Positions 22,808 to 31,746 of a stretch of DNA of 42,496 bases are shown here, in pieces. The notes beneath the pieces were generated by a model. It was not told where the DNA came from, did no database searches, and saw nothing but the letters and a program-made list of their open reading frames with translations. Each line of letters opens with the position of its first letter. Within the stretch, counting starts at the first letter, position 1. Source of the stretch: an uncultured Acidimicrobiales bacterium (GTDB lineage: Bacteria > Actinomycetota > Acidimicrobiia > Acidimicrobiales > SZUA-35); contig CALJSB010000012.1 of NCBI GenBank assembly GCA_937976305.1, forward strand, positions 1 to 42,496, in the 5' to 3' direction. Made by a program: the position numbers and the translations under genes.

Positions 22808-25528
22808 ATGGCCCATTTCCGGCAAACGTTCGTTGAGCGAAGACACACAGACCGTCAAGTTCAACAGGCTGCGAGCCGATTCACCAATGTGTCCACCTCC
22901 GTTCGCAGCAAACCCCGAGTTCGCATCGGCGCCATGCTGGCGCTCCTCGCTGCTCTGCCGCTGCTCGGGCTCGCCCTCTTCGCCGGGCGTCAAATCGAGG
23001 CAGTAGCAGATGGGCAGCAAGAACTCAGTGCGATCGAGACGGCGGCAACCGACCTTCGCTATCTGATCGCTATCGAAACTGCCGTCGGCAGCGAAATCTA
23101 TTGGACCGAAGCGAGTGTCAGGGTGGATGAGCTTGGCATCCCCAGAGATGTCCTGACGGATCTCATTGGACTCGATCTCGACGTCGAGCTGCCAACGGCC
23201 AGGACCGAGGTAGACCAACTCTTGGCCGACTACGGCGATCCGGACCTCACAGCTGCGGTCGAGTCCGCCCGGGCGAACCCAGACCATCGAACCGACTCAC
23301 AGTCGGCGTTGGCACTCGCCTCGGTCGAACAACTCCCCCACCGAATTCGCGAAGCAACCTTTGATCTCAAGATCAACTCAGCGGGGCTCCCCGATGGCCA
23401 GGAGCTCGCCCGACGGGCCGACGTGATGGGAACAAGCAACCAGCTGCGATCCGCCTTCACCGCCGCACAAGCTGCGTTCCTCTACCAGAGCATCGTCAAC
23501 GACGGTGACGCAAGCGAGGCGTTTTCACAGACCGCTGGCGCACTGGCCAATTACGAGCGTGTGGCCATGGAACTCGACACGAAGGTAGAGCCGGGTGACG
23601 ACATGCGGCGTGTGCTCGATGCCCTGAAAACAGACCAGAACGTCTCCGAATTTCTGACAAGCGCCACCCAGGCCATCTCCGACTTCGAGTCAATGTCCGG
23701 CTCACCGTCGATGTCCGACCCCACCAGTCTGGTCGAGCTTGCGAACACATTCACATCGTCGACGCAGGCCGCGGACTCTCACCTCGGGCTGGTTGAAATG
23801 GCTGCAGACAACTTCGAGAGCGAACTCGATCACACGAGAAATCTTGCGCAGAGCCAGTCACGAACGATCGGCACGATCACGCTCGTGATTGTGGTCGCAA
23901 CCATTCTCGCCGTAGTTGCGGTGACCCGAGCCATCGTTGTGCCGATGCGCCGCCTCGGTGCGGCCGCGGAGTCGATTGGCCGCGGTGACATCCAGCCACA
24001 GCTCGAACCTTCGGGGCCCCTGGAGATCCACGCTGCAGCGTTGACCCTCAACGATGCGGCAGAAAACCTGCAGCGAGCCGAAGCTCAGGCTCACGCCCTT
24101 GCTGACGGTCGACTCGAGGACGAATCGTTCTCCGAGGTCGCATCCGGGCAACTTGGGCAATCGTTGGATGCCGCAGTCCGCCGACTCAAAGACTCAATGA
24201 CCGAACGAGAAGAATTTCGGCAACGCCTCTCTCGTGAGGCAGCCCACGACGGTCTGACCGGCATTCTCAACAGAGGAGCATCGATCCGCGCTCTGGAGAA
24301 CGCCCTGTTGCGATCAGAGAGCGCCGGTACGCAGCTTGCCGTTCTGTACATCGACCTCGATGGCTTCAAGCGCATCAACGACATACACGGGCACGAAGCA
24401 GGCGATCGACTCCTGATCCGGGTCGCCCAGCACCTCGCGGCCAGTTGCCGAGCTCAAGATCGTGTTGGACGACTCGGTGGAGACGAATTCCTGATTGTTG
24501 CCGAGCCGGTTACATCGATCGGCGAAGGTCGAGCCTTCGCCGAGCGAGTCCGCCAAGCCGCAAGCGCCCCGTTTCAGTACCGCGGCATCACGCTGCACCC
24601 AAGCTTGTCCGTCGGCGTCGCGGTCACAGACGGTAAGGCCGAGGCTGACGCCGTCATTCGCGAAGCCGACCATGCCCTCTTCGAGGCGAAGAAGCGAGGA
24701 CGCAGTCAGACCTATTGCTTCGACGACGCACTTCGGCAGCGCCTTCAGCGGGAGGCTGACCTCGAACGAGCCATCACCGGTGGACTGGATCGCGGCGAGT
24801 TCACCCTGGCTTTTCAGCCGATCCGGAATACCTATGACTTCCGCATCGCTAAGTTCGAAGCGCTCCTTCGCTGGAATCGACCAGGCGTAGGCAACGTTGC
24901 GCCGGACTCGTTCATACCGTTCGCCGAGCGGTCCGATCTCATTCTGGACATCGACGGATGGGTCATCAATCAGGGGATCCGTCACTTGGCTGAACTCGCT
25001 CGCCGCCCGGGCTTGGAAGACACCGTCGTAGCCGTGAATATTTCCGGCCGGCACCTCAGCCGAGGCACGCTCGATCACGAGGTCGTCGCAATGCTCAACT
25101 ACTGGAACGTTGCGCCATCGCGACTCTCCATCGAGATCACAGAGAGTGCACTGCTCGAGGACATCGAGACAGCCGCATCCACACTCCGATCACTGCGCGA
25201 GCTGGGCGTCCAGATTGCGATCGACGACTTTGGCACCGGCTACACATCGCTGAGCCACCTGCGGAACCTGCCCGCCGATGTTCTCAAGATTGACCGCAGC
25301 TTCACCCAAGGACTCGACAACCCAGACGACCTGTCGCTGGTCCGCCTCATCACCGAGACCGGCCACCTCCTCGGGATGGAGATCACTGTCGAAGGAATCG
25401 AGACGACTGATCAACGCGACCTTCTGTGCGAGCTCGGTGTCGACTCATTGCAGGGCTACCTTCTCGGGCCGCCCGTCGACTTCGAGACAGCAACTCGTGA
25501 GCAACGCAAAGCGCTCACTTCACGTTGA
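22808..25528 (+). CDS. Membrane GGDEF-EAL protein (cyclic-di-GMP turnover)
   Basis: A 906-residue membrane sensor. One helix (about 45-60) precedes an extracytoplasmic helical region to about residue 355, followed by a second helix near 360-380 and a HAMP-like linker (VVPMRRLGAAAESIGRGDIQ). GGDEF is intact at G557-F561, and the inhibitory I-site RAQD lies exactly five residues before it. The EAL domain has E684 in EALLRW, NISGRHLSRG, ESALLEDIE, DDFGTGYTSLSHL and EGIET, so both synthesis and hydrolysis of c-di-GMP look possible. The start at 22808 avoids overlap with bcp; in-frame codons upstream would run into it. The N-terminal part resembles nitrate-sensing helical domains only loosely. Its ligand is unknown. 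Confidence 0.93.
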   Translation: MAHFRQTFVERRHTDRQVQQAASRFTNVSTSVRSKPRVRIGAMLALLAALPLLGLALFAGRQIEAVADGQQELSAIETAATDLRYLIAIETAVGSEIYWTEASVRVDELGIPRDVLTDLIGLDLDVELPTARTEVDQLLADYGDPDLTAAVESARANPDHRTDSQSALALASVEQLPHRIREATFDLKINSAGLPDGQELARRADVMGTSNQLRSAFTAAQAAFLYQSIVNDGDASEAFSQTAGALANYERVAMELDTKVEPGDDMRRVLDALKTDQNVSEFLTSATQAISDFESMSGSPSMSDPTSLVELANTFTSSTQAADSHLGLVEMAADNFESELDHTRNLAQSQSRTIGTITLVIVVATILAVVAVTRAIVVPMRRLGAAAESIGRGDIQPQLEPSGPLEIHAAALTLNDAAENLQRAEAQAHALADGRLEDESFSEVASGQLGQSLDAAVRRLKDSMTEREEFRQRLSREAAHDGLTGILNRGASIRALENALLRSESAGTQLAVLYIDLDGFKRINDIHGHEAGDRLLIRVAQHLAASCRAQDRVGRLGGDEFLIVAEPVTSIGEGRAFAERVRQAASAPFQYRGITLHPSLSVGVAVTDGKAEADAVIREADHALFEAKKRGRSQTYCFDDALRQRLQREADLERAITGGLDRGEFTLAFQPIRNTYDFRIAKFEALLRWNRPGVGNVAPDSFIPFAERSDLILDIDGWVINQGIRHLAELARRPGLEDTVVAVNISGRHLSRGTLDHEVVAMLNYWNVAPSRLSIEITESALLEDIETAASTLRSLRELGVQIAIDDFGTGYTSLSHLRNLPADVLKIDRSFTQGLDNPDDLSLVRLITETGHLLGMEITVEGIETTDQRDLLCELGVDSLQGYLLGPPVDFETATREQRKALTSR

Positions 25529-25531
25529 CAG

Positions 25532-26383
25532 TCAGCGCCACTCACCAGACCGAAGCCGGCGAACCCGCTCCTCCACCTGTGGGTGCGTTGCGAACATGTT
25601 CGAGAAGGCGACCTGGCGATTGTTGAGCGGATTCACGATGTAGTGACTCGCCTGCGGAGGCGCCACGTTGGACTGCACCCGCATCGAGTAACCATGCAGT
25701 TGTTCGAGCGCTCGGGCGAGCGGTTCGCCATCGCCAATCATTCGGGCAGCATCGCGGTCGGCCTCGAACTCTCGGCTGCGGCTAATGGCCATCTGCAGCA
25801 GTCCCGCAGCCATCGGAGCGAGTAGGGCGAAAGCAATCGCGATGATCGGGTTGCCATCGTTGCTGTCGCGACGGCGCCCACCAAGAGCACCGCTCCACAA
25901 CATCATGTTGGCTGCGTAGCTGATCCCGGTCGCAATCGCGGCGGCAACCGAACCCGTGAGAATGTCTCTGCTCTGCACGTGTGCGAGTTCGTGGGCCAAA
26001 ACCCCACGTATCTCCGCCCACGACAGCGTGCGCAACAGACCTTCGGTGACGCAGATCGCAGCGTTCGACGGGTTGCGGCCGGTCGCAAACGCATTCGGCT
26101 GCTGCTCAGGAGACACGTACAGCCGTGGCATGGGCATGTCGGCGAGTTGGGTGAGCTCGTTCATGATCTGGAAGTACTCGGGCACCTGTTGAGGCGTCAC
26201 CTCGACTGCTCGAGCCGAACGAATCGCCAGCGTGGCACTGAACCAGTACGACCCCCCGACCATCACCAGGGCAAGGACAAAGGCAATCGTCAAGCCGGAG
26301 CTACCGCCCAAGACCTGACCGGCCAACATCACCAATCCAGCCATGCCGGCGAGCAGAACCGCAGTTTTCACACCATTCTTCAT
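25532..26383 (-). CDS. htpX: M48-family membrane zinc protease, HtpX
   Basis: A 283-residue membrane metalloprotease that helps clear misfolded membrane proteins. It has two N-terminal helices (about 7-25 and 30-50), the zinc site HELAH (H131, E132, H135) and third ligand E207 in SREFEADRDAA. NAFATGRNP and AAICVTEGLL are also typical. Two further hydrophobic stretches lie between the zinc site and E207. The C-terminus THPQVEERVRRL is canonical. Length is normal. It converges on the GGDEF-EAL gene with only 3 bp between stops and is divergent from the binding lipoprotein at 26456. Confidence 0.95.
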   Translation of the reverse strand: MKNGVKTAVLLAGMAGLVMLAGQVLGGSSGLTIAFVLALVMVGGSYWFSATLAIRSARAVEVTPQQVPEYFQIMNELTQLADMPMPRLYVSPEQQPNAFATGRNPSNAAICVTEGLLRTLSWAEIRGVLAHELAHVQSRDILTGSVAAAIATGISYAANMMLWSGALGGRRRDSNDGNPIIAIAFALLAPMAAGLLQMAISRSREFEADRDAARMIGDGEPLARALEQLHGYSMRVQSNVAPPQASHYIVNPLNNRQVAFSNMFATHPQVEERVRRLRSGEWR

Positions 26384-26455
26384 GCCCTCACAACGTTAGG
26401 CCACGCAACAGGAGTTCCCAGTAATCCAACATCGGCGCCCCAGTAGGGTCAGGGC

Positions 26456-27319
26456 ATGAGTGACCCACGGCGCGCGAGAGGAGCGATCTCGACACTGGTT
26501 GTCGCGCTCGTCTTGGTTGGTGCGGCCTGTAGCAACAACAGCTCGCTCGGTGAGGACTCGAGCCCCGACACCGAGTCGGTCACCGTGAGACCAGAGAGTG
26601 CGCTGCCTGATCTCGAAGGCCGTCCCGTCCTCATCGGTTCCGAGAACGCTTATCTGCCGTTCAGCTTCGTGCCCGACGACGAATCAGAGCCTCAAGGCTG
26701 GGATCGAGACGTCTGGAACGAGCTCTGTCGGCTTCTCAACTGCTTTCCCAAGTTTGTGTCTGTCGCCCGATCAGGAGTGAGCGAGCAGCTCGTTCGAGGT
26801 GACGTCGATGTTGTTGCCAACGGCATCGCGATCACCGAGGCCCGACAACTACTCGTCGAATTCTCCGATCCGTATCTCACCGTGCGCCAGACATTCATCG
26901 TCCGGGCCGACGACACACGCTTCGCGCAGGCGGCCGACATCATCGACAGCAACGCAACGGTCGGCACCCAGTCGGGCACGACGAACTTCGATATCGGCGT
27001 AGAACTTCTGGGGGGCGACGAGCGCATCTGGGGGTTCGATCGGTTTGGCTTCGCCATGTATGCCCTGATCGACGGCGATGTCGACGCAGTGCTCATCGAC
27101 GATGCCGCAGCGCTCGGCTACCTCGCCAAACACGAGGGGCGGCTCTCGGCTGTTGACGCTGGGCTTGCACCCAGTCAGCTCGGTTTCGCGTTTGCCCTCG
27201 AATCGGATCTGGTCGATCCAGTCAACCTGGCCCTTATCGAAATGGCGACCAGCGGCGCACTCGATGACATCAACGAGCGCCACTTCGGCCGCGAGTTCGC
27301 CACCGCGCTCGACGGCTAA
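26456..27319 (+). CDS. Periplasmic-binding-type (SBP_bac_3) lipoprotein, orphan
   Basis: A 287-residue lipoprotein with lipobox LVGAAC (C25), a short polar linker, then a family 3 solute-binding fold as in polar amino acid ABC importers: VLIGSENAYLPFSFV, GWDRDVWNELCRLLNCF, GVSEQLVRGDVDVVANGIAI, TVGTQSGTTNFD, and ALIDGDVDAVLIDDAAALGY. No permease or ATPase gene lies next to it, so it may serve a distant transporter or a sensor. Two cysteines in the N-lobe (ELCRLLNC) could form a disulfide. Ligand unknown; an amino acid is the default guess. The stop is followed by a short tandem repeat. Confidence 0.85.
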   Translation: MSDPRRARGAISTLVVALVLVGAACSNNSSLGEDSSPDTESVTVRPESALPDLEGRPVLIGSENAYLPFSFVPDDESEPQGWDRDVWNELCRLLNCFPKFVSVARSGVSEQLVRGDVDVVANGIAITEARQLLVEFSDPYLTVRQTFIVRADDTRFAQAADIIDSNATVGTQSGTTNFDIGVELLGGDERIWGFDRFGFAMYALIDGDVDAVLIDDAAALGYLAKHEGRLSAVDAGLAPSQLGFAFALESDLVDPVNLALIEMATSGALDDINERHFGREFATALDG

Positions 27320-27332
27320 GGCCCCTGTGGCT

Positions 27333-27380
27333 CAGCGCCTTACTGATTCGGCGCCTTACTGATTCAGCGCCTTACTGATT
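27333..27380. repeat. Three tandem copies of a 16-bp unit
   Basis: CAGCGCCTTACTGATT is repeated at 27333-27348, 27349-27364 (one change, A to G) and 27365-27380, and a partial copy starts at 27381. The array spans the convergent spacer and includes the last codons and stop of glcF, so the unit appears to have arisen by duplication of the gene's end. Confidence 0.95.
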
Positions 27381-28535
27381 CAGCGCGTCGTCAATCAGCT
27401 GCATCGGGTGACGTGTGTTGGCGCCCGCAGACCCGAGGTGCATCGAACACCCAGGGTTCGCCGACGCCACAACATCCGGAGCGGCACGTTCAATCGACCC
27501 GAGCTTGCGCTCCCTGATCTGGCCGGCCAACTCGGGTTCGAGTACTGAGTACGCCCCACCAGCACCGCAGCAGAGTCCCTCATCATCGAGTTCGACGAGC
27601 TCACGCACGTAGGGGCGAAGCACGGTTCGGGTCGCGTCGTGGACCCGTTGCACATGACGAAGATGGCATGGATCTTGCACTGCCACCCGCAAATCGATGG
27701 GAGCGGCCGTCGGTAAGCGGTTGAGATGGAGGGCCAGGAACTCCTGGATGTCGAAGACACGGGCCGAGAAGGCAACGGCCTCGGGTGTGTCGAGCAAGTG
27801 CCCGTAGTCCTTCATCGCCGCACCGCACCCGGCAGAGTCGACGATGATCGGGCGGGGCTCTGCACCACTCCCGGCGTCGAGGTTGGCCATCATTGTTTCA
27901 GCCAGCGAACGAGTTTCGCCGGTGAGACCAGCGTGGGCTTGCAATGCCCCGCAGCACGGGGCCAGCTCGTTGGTGGGTGTGACGCCAAACCCGGCTGCCT
28001 CCAACACACGTTGGCCGGCGGCGTGAACATCACGCTGCCACGCATCCATCACACAGCCGGTGAAGAGAAAAACATCGTCGCCAGATGTCTCGAGCGGAGC
28101 CTGCCGCATCGGCAGCTGTTCTGAGATGCCGAGCCGGCCGGGAACCAGCTTCAGTCGCTGGGCGACGGCGAGCACCTTGGATCCAGCATGCAGCAACGTC
28201 GGGTTGGCGAGAGGCTTCAACGCAAGTCGTTGCCAGGCGGGCGTCATCATGCCCTCGTCGGCAAGGGTCTCTCGCGTTCGCTCCATCAAGTGCCCATACT
28301 CGACACCGCTCGGGCAGGCCGGCTCGCACCCTCGGCACTGCACGCACGATGAGAACGCGTCGAGCACCTCATCGGTGACCGGGGCATCTGCGAGTTGCAC
28401 CTCACGCATCAGTTTGATGCGGCCTCTCGGCGACATCGTCTCGTCGCCGGTGACTCGGAACGTCGGGCAATGCGGCAGGCACAATCCACACTGCACGCAC
28501 TGATTGAGCATGTCGTCGTCGAGCTTGAGGTCCAT
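27372..28535 (-). CDS. glcF: Glycolate oxidase iron-sulfur subunit GlcF
   Basis: A 387-residue protein carrying electrons from the flavin subunits of glycolate oxidase to the respiratory chain. Two 4Fe-4S motifs lie at C13/C16/C19/C23 and C64/C67/C70/C74. Two cysteine-rich CCG domains follow (APCCGALQAHAGLTGE and GLCCGAGGAYSVLE), a layout shared by GlcF and heterodisulfide reductase D-like proteins. It is the last gene of a glcD-glcE-glcF operon, 10 bp after glcE. The very end of the gene lies in the 16-bp tandem repeat. Confidence 0.94.
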   Translation of the reverse strand: MDLKLDDDMLNQCVQCGLCLPHCPTFRVTGDETMSPRGRIKLMREVQLADAPVTDEVLDAFSSCVQCRGCEPACPSGVEYGHLMERTRETLADEGMMTPAWQRLALKPLANPTLLHAGSKVLAVAQRLKLVPGRLGISEQLPMRQAPLETSGDDVFLFTGCVMDAWQRDVHAAGQRVLEAAGFGVTPTNELAPCCGALQAHAGLTGETRSLAETMMANLDAGSGAEPRPIIVDSAGCGAAMKDYGHLLDTPEAVAFSARVFDIQEFLALHLNRLPTAAPIDLRVAVQDPCHLRHVQRVHDATRTVLRPYVRELVELDDEGLCCGAGGAYSVLEPELAGQIRERKLGSIERAAPDVVASANPGCSMHLGSAGANTRHPMQLIDDALNQ

Positions 28536-28545
28536 ACGGTGCCTC

Positions 28546-29481
28546 CTACTTGTTGGCCGGGTTCCGGCCGGGGTTGAGCCGACCGGTCGGATCGAAGTTG
28601 GCCTTGACCCGCTCGTGAACTTCCTGCACCGCTCCCGTCACCGTCCGATTCGGTTGGGTTTGCGAGGCAAACACCAGGCCCAACCCCACTACCGAGACGT
28701 AACTACCAGTGATCGCTGGGTCGATGGCGAGGGCTTCAGCAGGCGTGAACGACCAGCGATGGGGCGGCAGTTCGGGGATGCCGGAAACAGCCTCGAACGA
28801 CCCGATCGCTTGCAGTCGAGTCAGTTCAGCATCGACGTCAGGCGCATGACCTTCGAGCTCGACCCACGTCGACGTCCCGTCGAACAGCACCGCGCTTGGT
28901 GCAAGCACAGCCTCGACGACATCGGCAGGTGAGGCGTCGTTACTTCGATACCAACGTGAAACAGCAGGGATCGGATTGGTGCGCAAGATGACTTCGGCGA
29001 CCAATCCGAGCGTGCCGAGCGACCCAACGATCAGGCGGGGAAGGTCGAAGCCCGAGACGTTCTTCACCGTGGGACCGCCACTGTTGATGATGCGACCCTC
29101 GGCCGACACGTACCGAACCTGAAGAAGCGCCTCTCGTAGACGGCCACGGCCGAGGGCTCGAAGATCGTTCTCGCCTGCCATGAGCGCGCCCCCAACGGTG
29201 CCTCCTCGCTCGGGAAGTCCGGTGCGTTGGCCCGCAGCCATGAGCGTCTCATGGAGCTCGGCAACGGTCGTGCCGGCTCGCACTTGCACGGTCATCTCTT
29301 CTGGCTGGTACTTCACGATGCCAGTGGGCGCCGTAACAATTCGAGTGTCGTCGGCCAGCTCGCCACCGAGTGACCACCGCGTGCGAGAGCCCGCAACCGA
29401 CACCGGCCCGGTGTCGCCGACTTCATCGGCAAACGCGGCCAGAACGGGGTCGTCAGACACCAAGAGGGGCGACGCGACCAT
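28546..29481 (-). CDS. glcE: Glycolate oxidase FAD-binding subunit GlcE
   Basis: A 311-residue subunit with a PCMH-type FAD-binding domain. Markers are VQVRAGTTVAELHETL, GGTVGGALMAGENDLRALGR and GPTVKNVSGFDLPRLIVGSLG (last 20 residues of this marker match GlcE best), then LGLVAEVILRTNP. It is a little shorter than E. coli GlcE but complete, ending after the VHERVKANFDPTGRLNPGRN signature. The ATG at 29481 is chosen because it overlaps the stop of glcD as TGATG; upstream codons lie inside glcD. It acts with GlcD and GlcF to oxidise glycolate to glyoxylate. Confidence 0.93.
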   Translation of the reverse strand: MVASPLLVSDDPVLAAFADEVGDTGPVSVAGSRTRWSLGGELADDTRIVTAPTGIVKYQPEEMTVQVRAGTTVAELHETLMAAGQRTGLPERGGTVGGALMAGENDLRALGRGRLREALLQVRYVSAEGRIINSGGPTVKNVSGFDLPRLIVGSLGTLGLVAEVILRTNPIPAVSRWYRSNDASPADVVEAVLAPSAVLFDGTSTWVELEGHAPDVDAELTRLQAIGSFEAVSGIPELPPHRWSFTPAEALAIDPAITGSYVSVVGLGLVFASQTQPNRTVTGAVQEVHERVKANFDPTGRLNPGRNPANK

Positions 29482-30959
29482 CAGCCCCACACCTTGTCGG
29501 GAACGTTGCGGAGGCTCTGAATGTCGGCGCAGCTGTGGCCAGAGGGGATGACTTTGCCCGGATTGGTCCGACAAAAGGGATCGAACCCTTGCCGCAACCG
29601 ATTCTGATGGTCGAGATCGTCGCCAGAGAACATGCGATCCATGTACTTCTGCTTTTCGACGCCGATGCCGTGTTCCCCCGAGAGCACGCCACCGGCGTCG
29701 AGCGATGCGGTGATGATCTCGCCACCGGCAGCATGGACTCGATCGAGAACACCCTCTTCGCGAGCATCAAAGATCAAGAGCGGGTGCAGGTTGCCATCGC
29801 CGGCATGAAAGACGTTCATCACCAACACGTCGTGGCGCTTTGCGATCGCATAGACCTCCTCGAGCACCCCTGCGAGCGCGGAACGAGGCACCACGGTGTC
29901 GTGCAGGTAGTAATCGGGAGCGATCTGAGCGATCGCACCAAATGCTGTCTTGCGACCCTTCCAGAGCAAGGCACGCTCGTGGTCGGTCTCAGCGAGACGA
30001 ACCGCGGTGGCGTTGTTGTCTCGCCCGATTTGGGCGATGCGGTCAGCATCAATGTCGACACCAGCGTCGAGACCATCGACTTCGGCCAAAAGCACAGCGG
30101 CGGCGTCGAGCGGGTAACCGGCACCGACGTAGTTCTCAACGGCCTCGGTGATGCGTTGATCCATCACCTCCATTGCCGCAGGCACGATGCCACCAGCGAT
30201 CACGCCGCTGACGGTGTTGGCGGCATCGGTCACCGAATCGAACGACAGCAGCAGGGTTCGAACTTCGGGTCGGTTTTTGGTGAGGCGAACGGCGATCCGG
30301 GTCGTGATGCCAAGCGTTCCCTCGCTGCCAACGAACACGCCGCGAAGATCAAGACCTTGCGGTTCGGCATCGAGGCCGCCCAGCATCGCTACTTCGCCCG
30401 ATGGCAACACCACCTCGAGAGCAACAACATGAGCGTTCGTGACGCCGTAAGCCAGACAATGCGGGCCACCAGAGTTGTTGGCGACGTTGCCGCCGATCGT
30501 GCACGCCTGCTGGCTCGATGGGTCGGGAGCGAAGTGAAATCCATGAGGTCGCAGCGTGTTCGACAGATCAAGATTGACCACGCCCGGCTCGACCCAGGCG
30601 ATCATGTTGTCGACGTCCACCTCCAGGATCTTGTTCATCCGCGTCACCGCAACCACCACCGGAGCACCGAGGGGAATCGCGCCACCAGCCAAGCCGGTGC
30701 CGGCACCTCGAGGAACGACATTGCGGCCGTGATCGTTGGCCAACCGCACAACGGCCTGCACCTCAGCGGTGGTCTCCGGATACACGACGGGGCCCGAGTT
30801 CCCTCCGTCGAACACTGATGCGTCGTGGCCGTGTAACGCCCGGTGAGCTCCATCGAACTTGACTCGTTCTGGCGAGATGGCCTCCCGGAGGGCGTCGACA
30901 AACGCATCTCCGCTCGAATCGGTCTTTCCCGTCAGACGCTTTTTCAGCTCGTTGAGCAT
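29481..30959 (-). CDS. glcD: Glycolate oxidase FAD-linked subunit GlcD
   Basis: A 492-residue flavoprotein that oxidises glycolate (or lactate-like 2-hydroxy acids). The FAD domain has VVPRGAGTGLAGGAIPLGAP, GGNVANNSGGPHCLAYGVT and FVGSEGTLGITTRI. The cap domain has VMNVFHAGDGNLHPLLIFD and GGVLSGEHGIGVEK. All are GlcD signatures and the length is right. AAGGAG lies 7 nt before the ATG at 30959. It is the first gene of glcDEF. A palindrome and three direct repeats lie 85-160 bp upstream and may be the control region. D-lactate or other 2-hydroxy acid substrates cannot be excluded. Confidence 0.95.
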   Translation of the reverse strand: MLNELKKRLTGKTDSSGDAFVDALREAISPERVKFDGAHRALHGHDASVFDGGNSGPVVYPETTAEVQAVVRLANDHGRNVVPRGAGTGLAGGAIPLGAPVVVAVTRMNKILEVDVDNMIAWVEPGVVNLDLSNTLRPHGFHFAPDPSSQQACTIGGNVANNSGGPHCLAYGVTNAHVVALEVVLPSGEVAMLGGLDAEPQGLDLRGVFVGSEGTLGITTRIAVRLTKNRPEVRTLLLSFDSVTDAANTVSGVIAGGIVPAAMEVMDQRITEAVENYVGAGYPLDAAAVLLAEVDGLDAGVDIDADRIAQIGRDNNATAVRLAETDHERALLWKGRKTAFGAIAQIAPDYYLHDTVVPRSALAGVLEEVYAIAKRHDVLVMNVFHAGDGNLHPLLIFDAREEGVLDRVHAAGGEIITASLDAGGVLSGEHGIGVEKQKYMDRMFSGDDLDHQNRLRQGFDPFCRTNPGKVIPSGHSCADIQSLRNVPDKVWG

Positions 30960-31043
30960 GTCATGACTCCTTGGCCGACTAGCCGGCGGGTGTCGAGAAT
31001 CGGGTTCGGTGTAGCCAGAGGTCTTGTCTGGAGTTCGCTGTCA

Positions 31044-31058
31044 GACGACATTGTCGTC
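31044..31058. promoter_or_regulatory. 7-bp inverted repeat upstream of glcD
   Basis: GACGACA-T-TGTCGTC is a perfect inverted repeat centred about 92 bp before the glcD start. Its arm TGTCGTC recurs in the direct repeats immediately beyond (31069-31118), so the whole may be a multi-site operator. Confidence 0.5.
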
Positions 31059-31068
31059 GGTCAGGCAG

Positions 31069-31118
31069 TGTCGTGATTCTGTAGTTGTCGTGATTCTGTA
31101 TTGTCGTCGATTCTGTGT
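31069..31118. repeat. Three direct repeats upstream of glcD
   Basis: TGTCGTGATTCTGTAGT (31069-31085), TGTCGTGATTCTGTAT (31086-31101) and TGTCGTCGATTCTGTGT (31102-31118) follow each other without gaps, with a period of 16-17 bp. They lie between the divergent glcD and the small membrane protein gene. Confidence 0.9.
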
Positions 31119-31173
31119 TGGGGACCGACATTCATCGGTCCGACCAGCCCTGGCACTGGCTTAGGCTCGACGA

Positions 31174-31644
31174 ATGCGCCGGGCCGTTCTCTGGAAGTCG
31201 ATGGTTCGGATCGTCGAAGCGACCGGCGGTCAGTCCGAAGAGCTTCGCCAAGCCGCCTACGTGTGGGCCAGACACCGGCACATGTTGCCCTTCGCGGCCG
31301 CTGCGTTTTGCGCTCTTATTGTGGTCGGATTCTTGGCCGGCTTCGAGACATGGGCGGCGCGTATCGCCCTTGGGGTGGCCGGTGCAGCGGTCGCCGTCAA
31401 TGCCACGACTGAGTACCGAGTGATCGGGCTCACTGATCAGCGAATCGTGGTGGCGAGGGCCAGTCGCATCAGGCAAAAGGCCCTGAATCTCGTGAAGGTA
31501 CTCCCACGTGACGTTCGATGGGAACGGGCCAGCGGCGGCACGATCGTGTCGTCAAACTGGCACGTCGGCGAAGCGACCTACACCGCACCCAAGGTGTCAG
31601 AGATCCCGATGGAAGACATCTCCTACCAGCTCCGCGATCTCTAA
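31174..31644 (+). CDS. Small membrane protein with PH-like tail, unknown function
   Basis: A 156-residue protein with two hydrophobic helices (about 38-55 and 61-77), followed by a soluble C-terminal part. VIGLTDQRIVVARAS resembles the beginning of bacterial PH-like domains (the 'YRLTDQRLLV' type found in YdbS-like and SHOCT-neighbouring membrane proteins). The ending SEIPMEDISYQLRDL is compatible with that. I cannot name a function. The ATG at 31174 is used; an ATG at 31201 is also possible. It is a single gene, divergent from glcD, and a strong hairpin follows its stop. Confidence 0.72.
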   Translation: MRRAVLWKSMVRIVEATGGQSEELRQAAYVWARHRHMLPFAAAAFCALIVVGFLAGFETWAARIALGVAGAAVAVNATTEYRVIGLTDQRIVVARASRIRQKALNLVKVLPRDVRWERASGGTIVSSNWHVGEATYTAPKVSEIPMEDISYQLRDL

Positions 31645-31655
31645 AGGACCCGGTT

Positions 31656-31697
31656 CTGGAGGCCGCAGGGCACGTTTCGGTGCTCTACGGCCTCCAG
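31656..31697. terminator. Strong bidirectional terminator hairpin
   Basis: CTGGAGGCCG (31656-31665) pairs perfectly with CGGCCTCCAG (31688-31697). After one C-A mismatch the stem continues A-T and GGGCAC/GTGCTC around loop GTTTCG. It lies between the convergent ends of the small membrane protein and dctP. No long T-run is present. Confidence 0.75.
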
Positions 31698-31746
31698 TTC
31701 GGGGAAAGAGACCTGGGGTCGGTGACAGCGGGCCTCGAGGAGGTGG

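Noticed and set aside
27333..27380. CRISPR-like array
   Set aside because: The units are only 16 bp and directly adjacent with no unique spacers, so this is a simple tandem repeat.
29370..30818. Long plus-strand open frame (482 codons) opposite glcE and glcD
   Set aside because: It is antisense to strongly supported glcD/glcE, and the translation resembles no family. High-GC coding DNA often leaves long open antisense frames.
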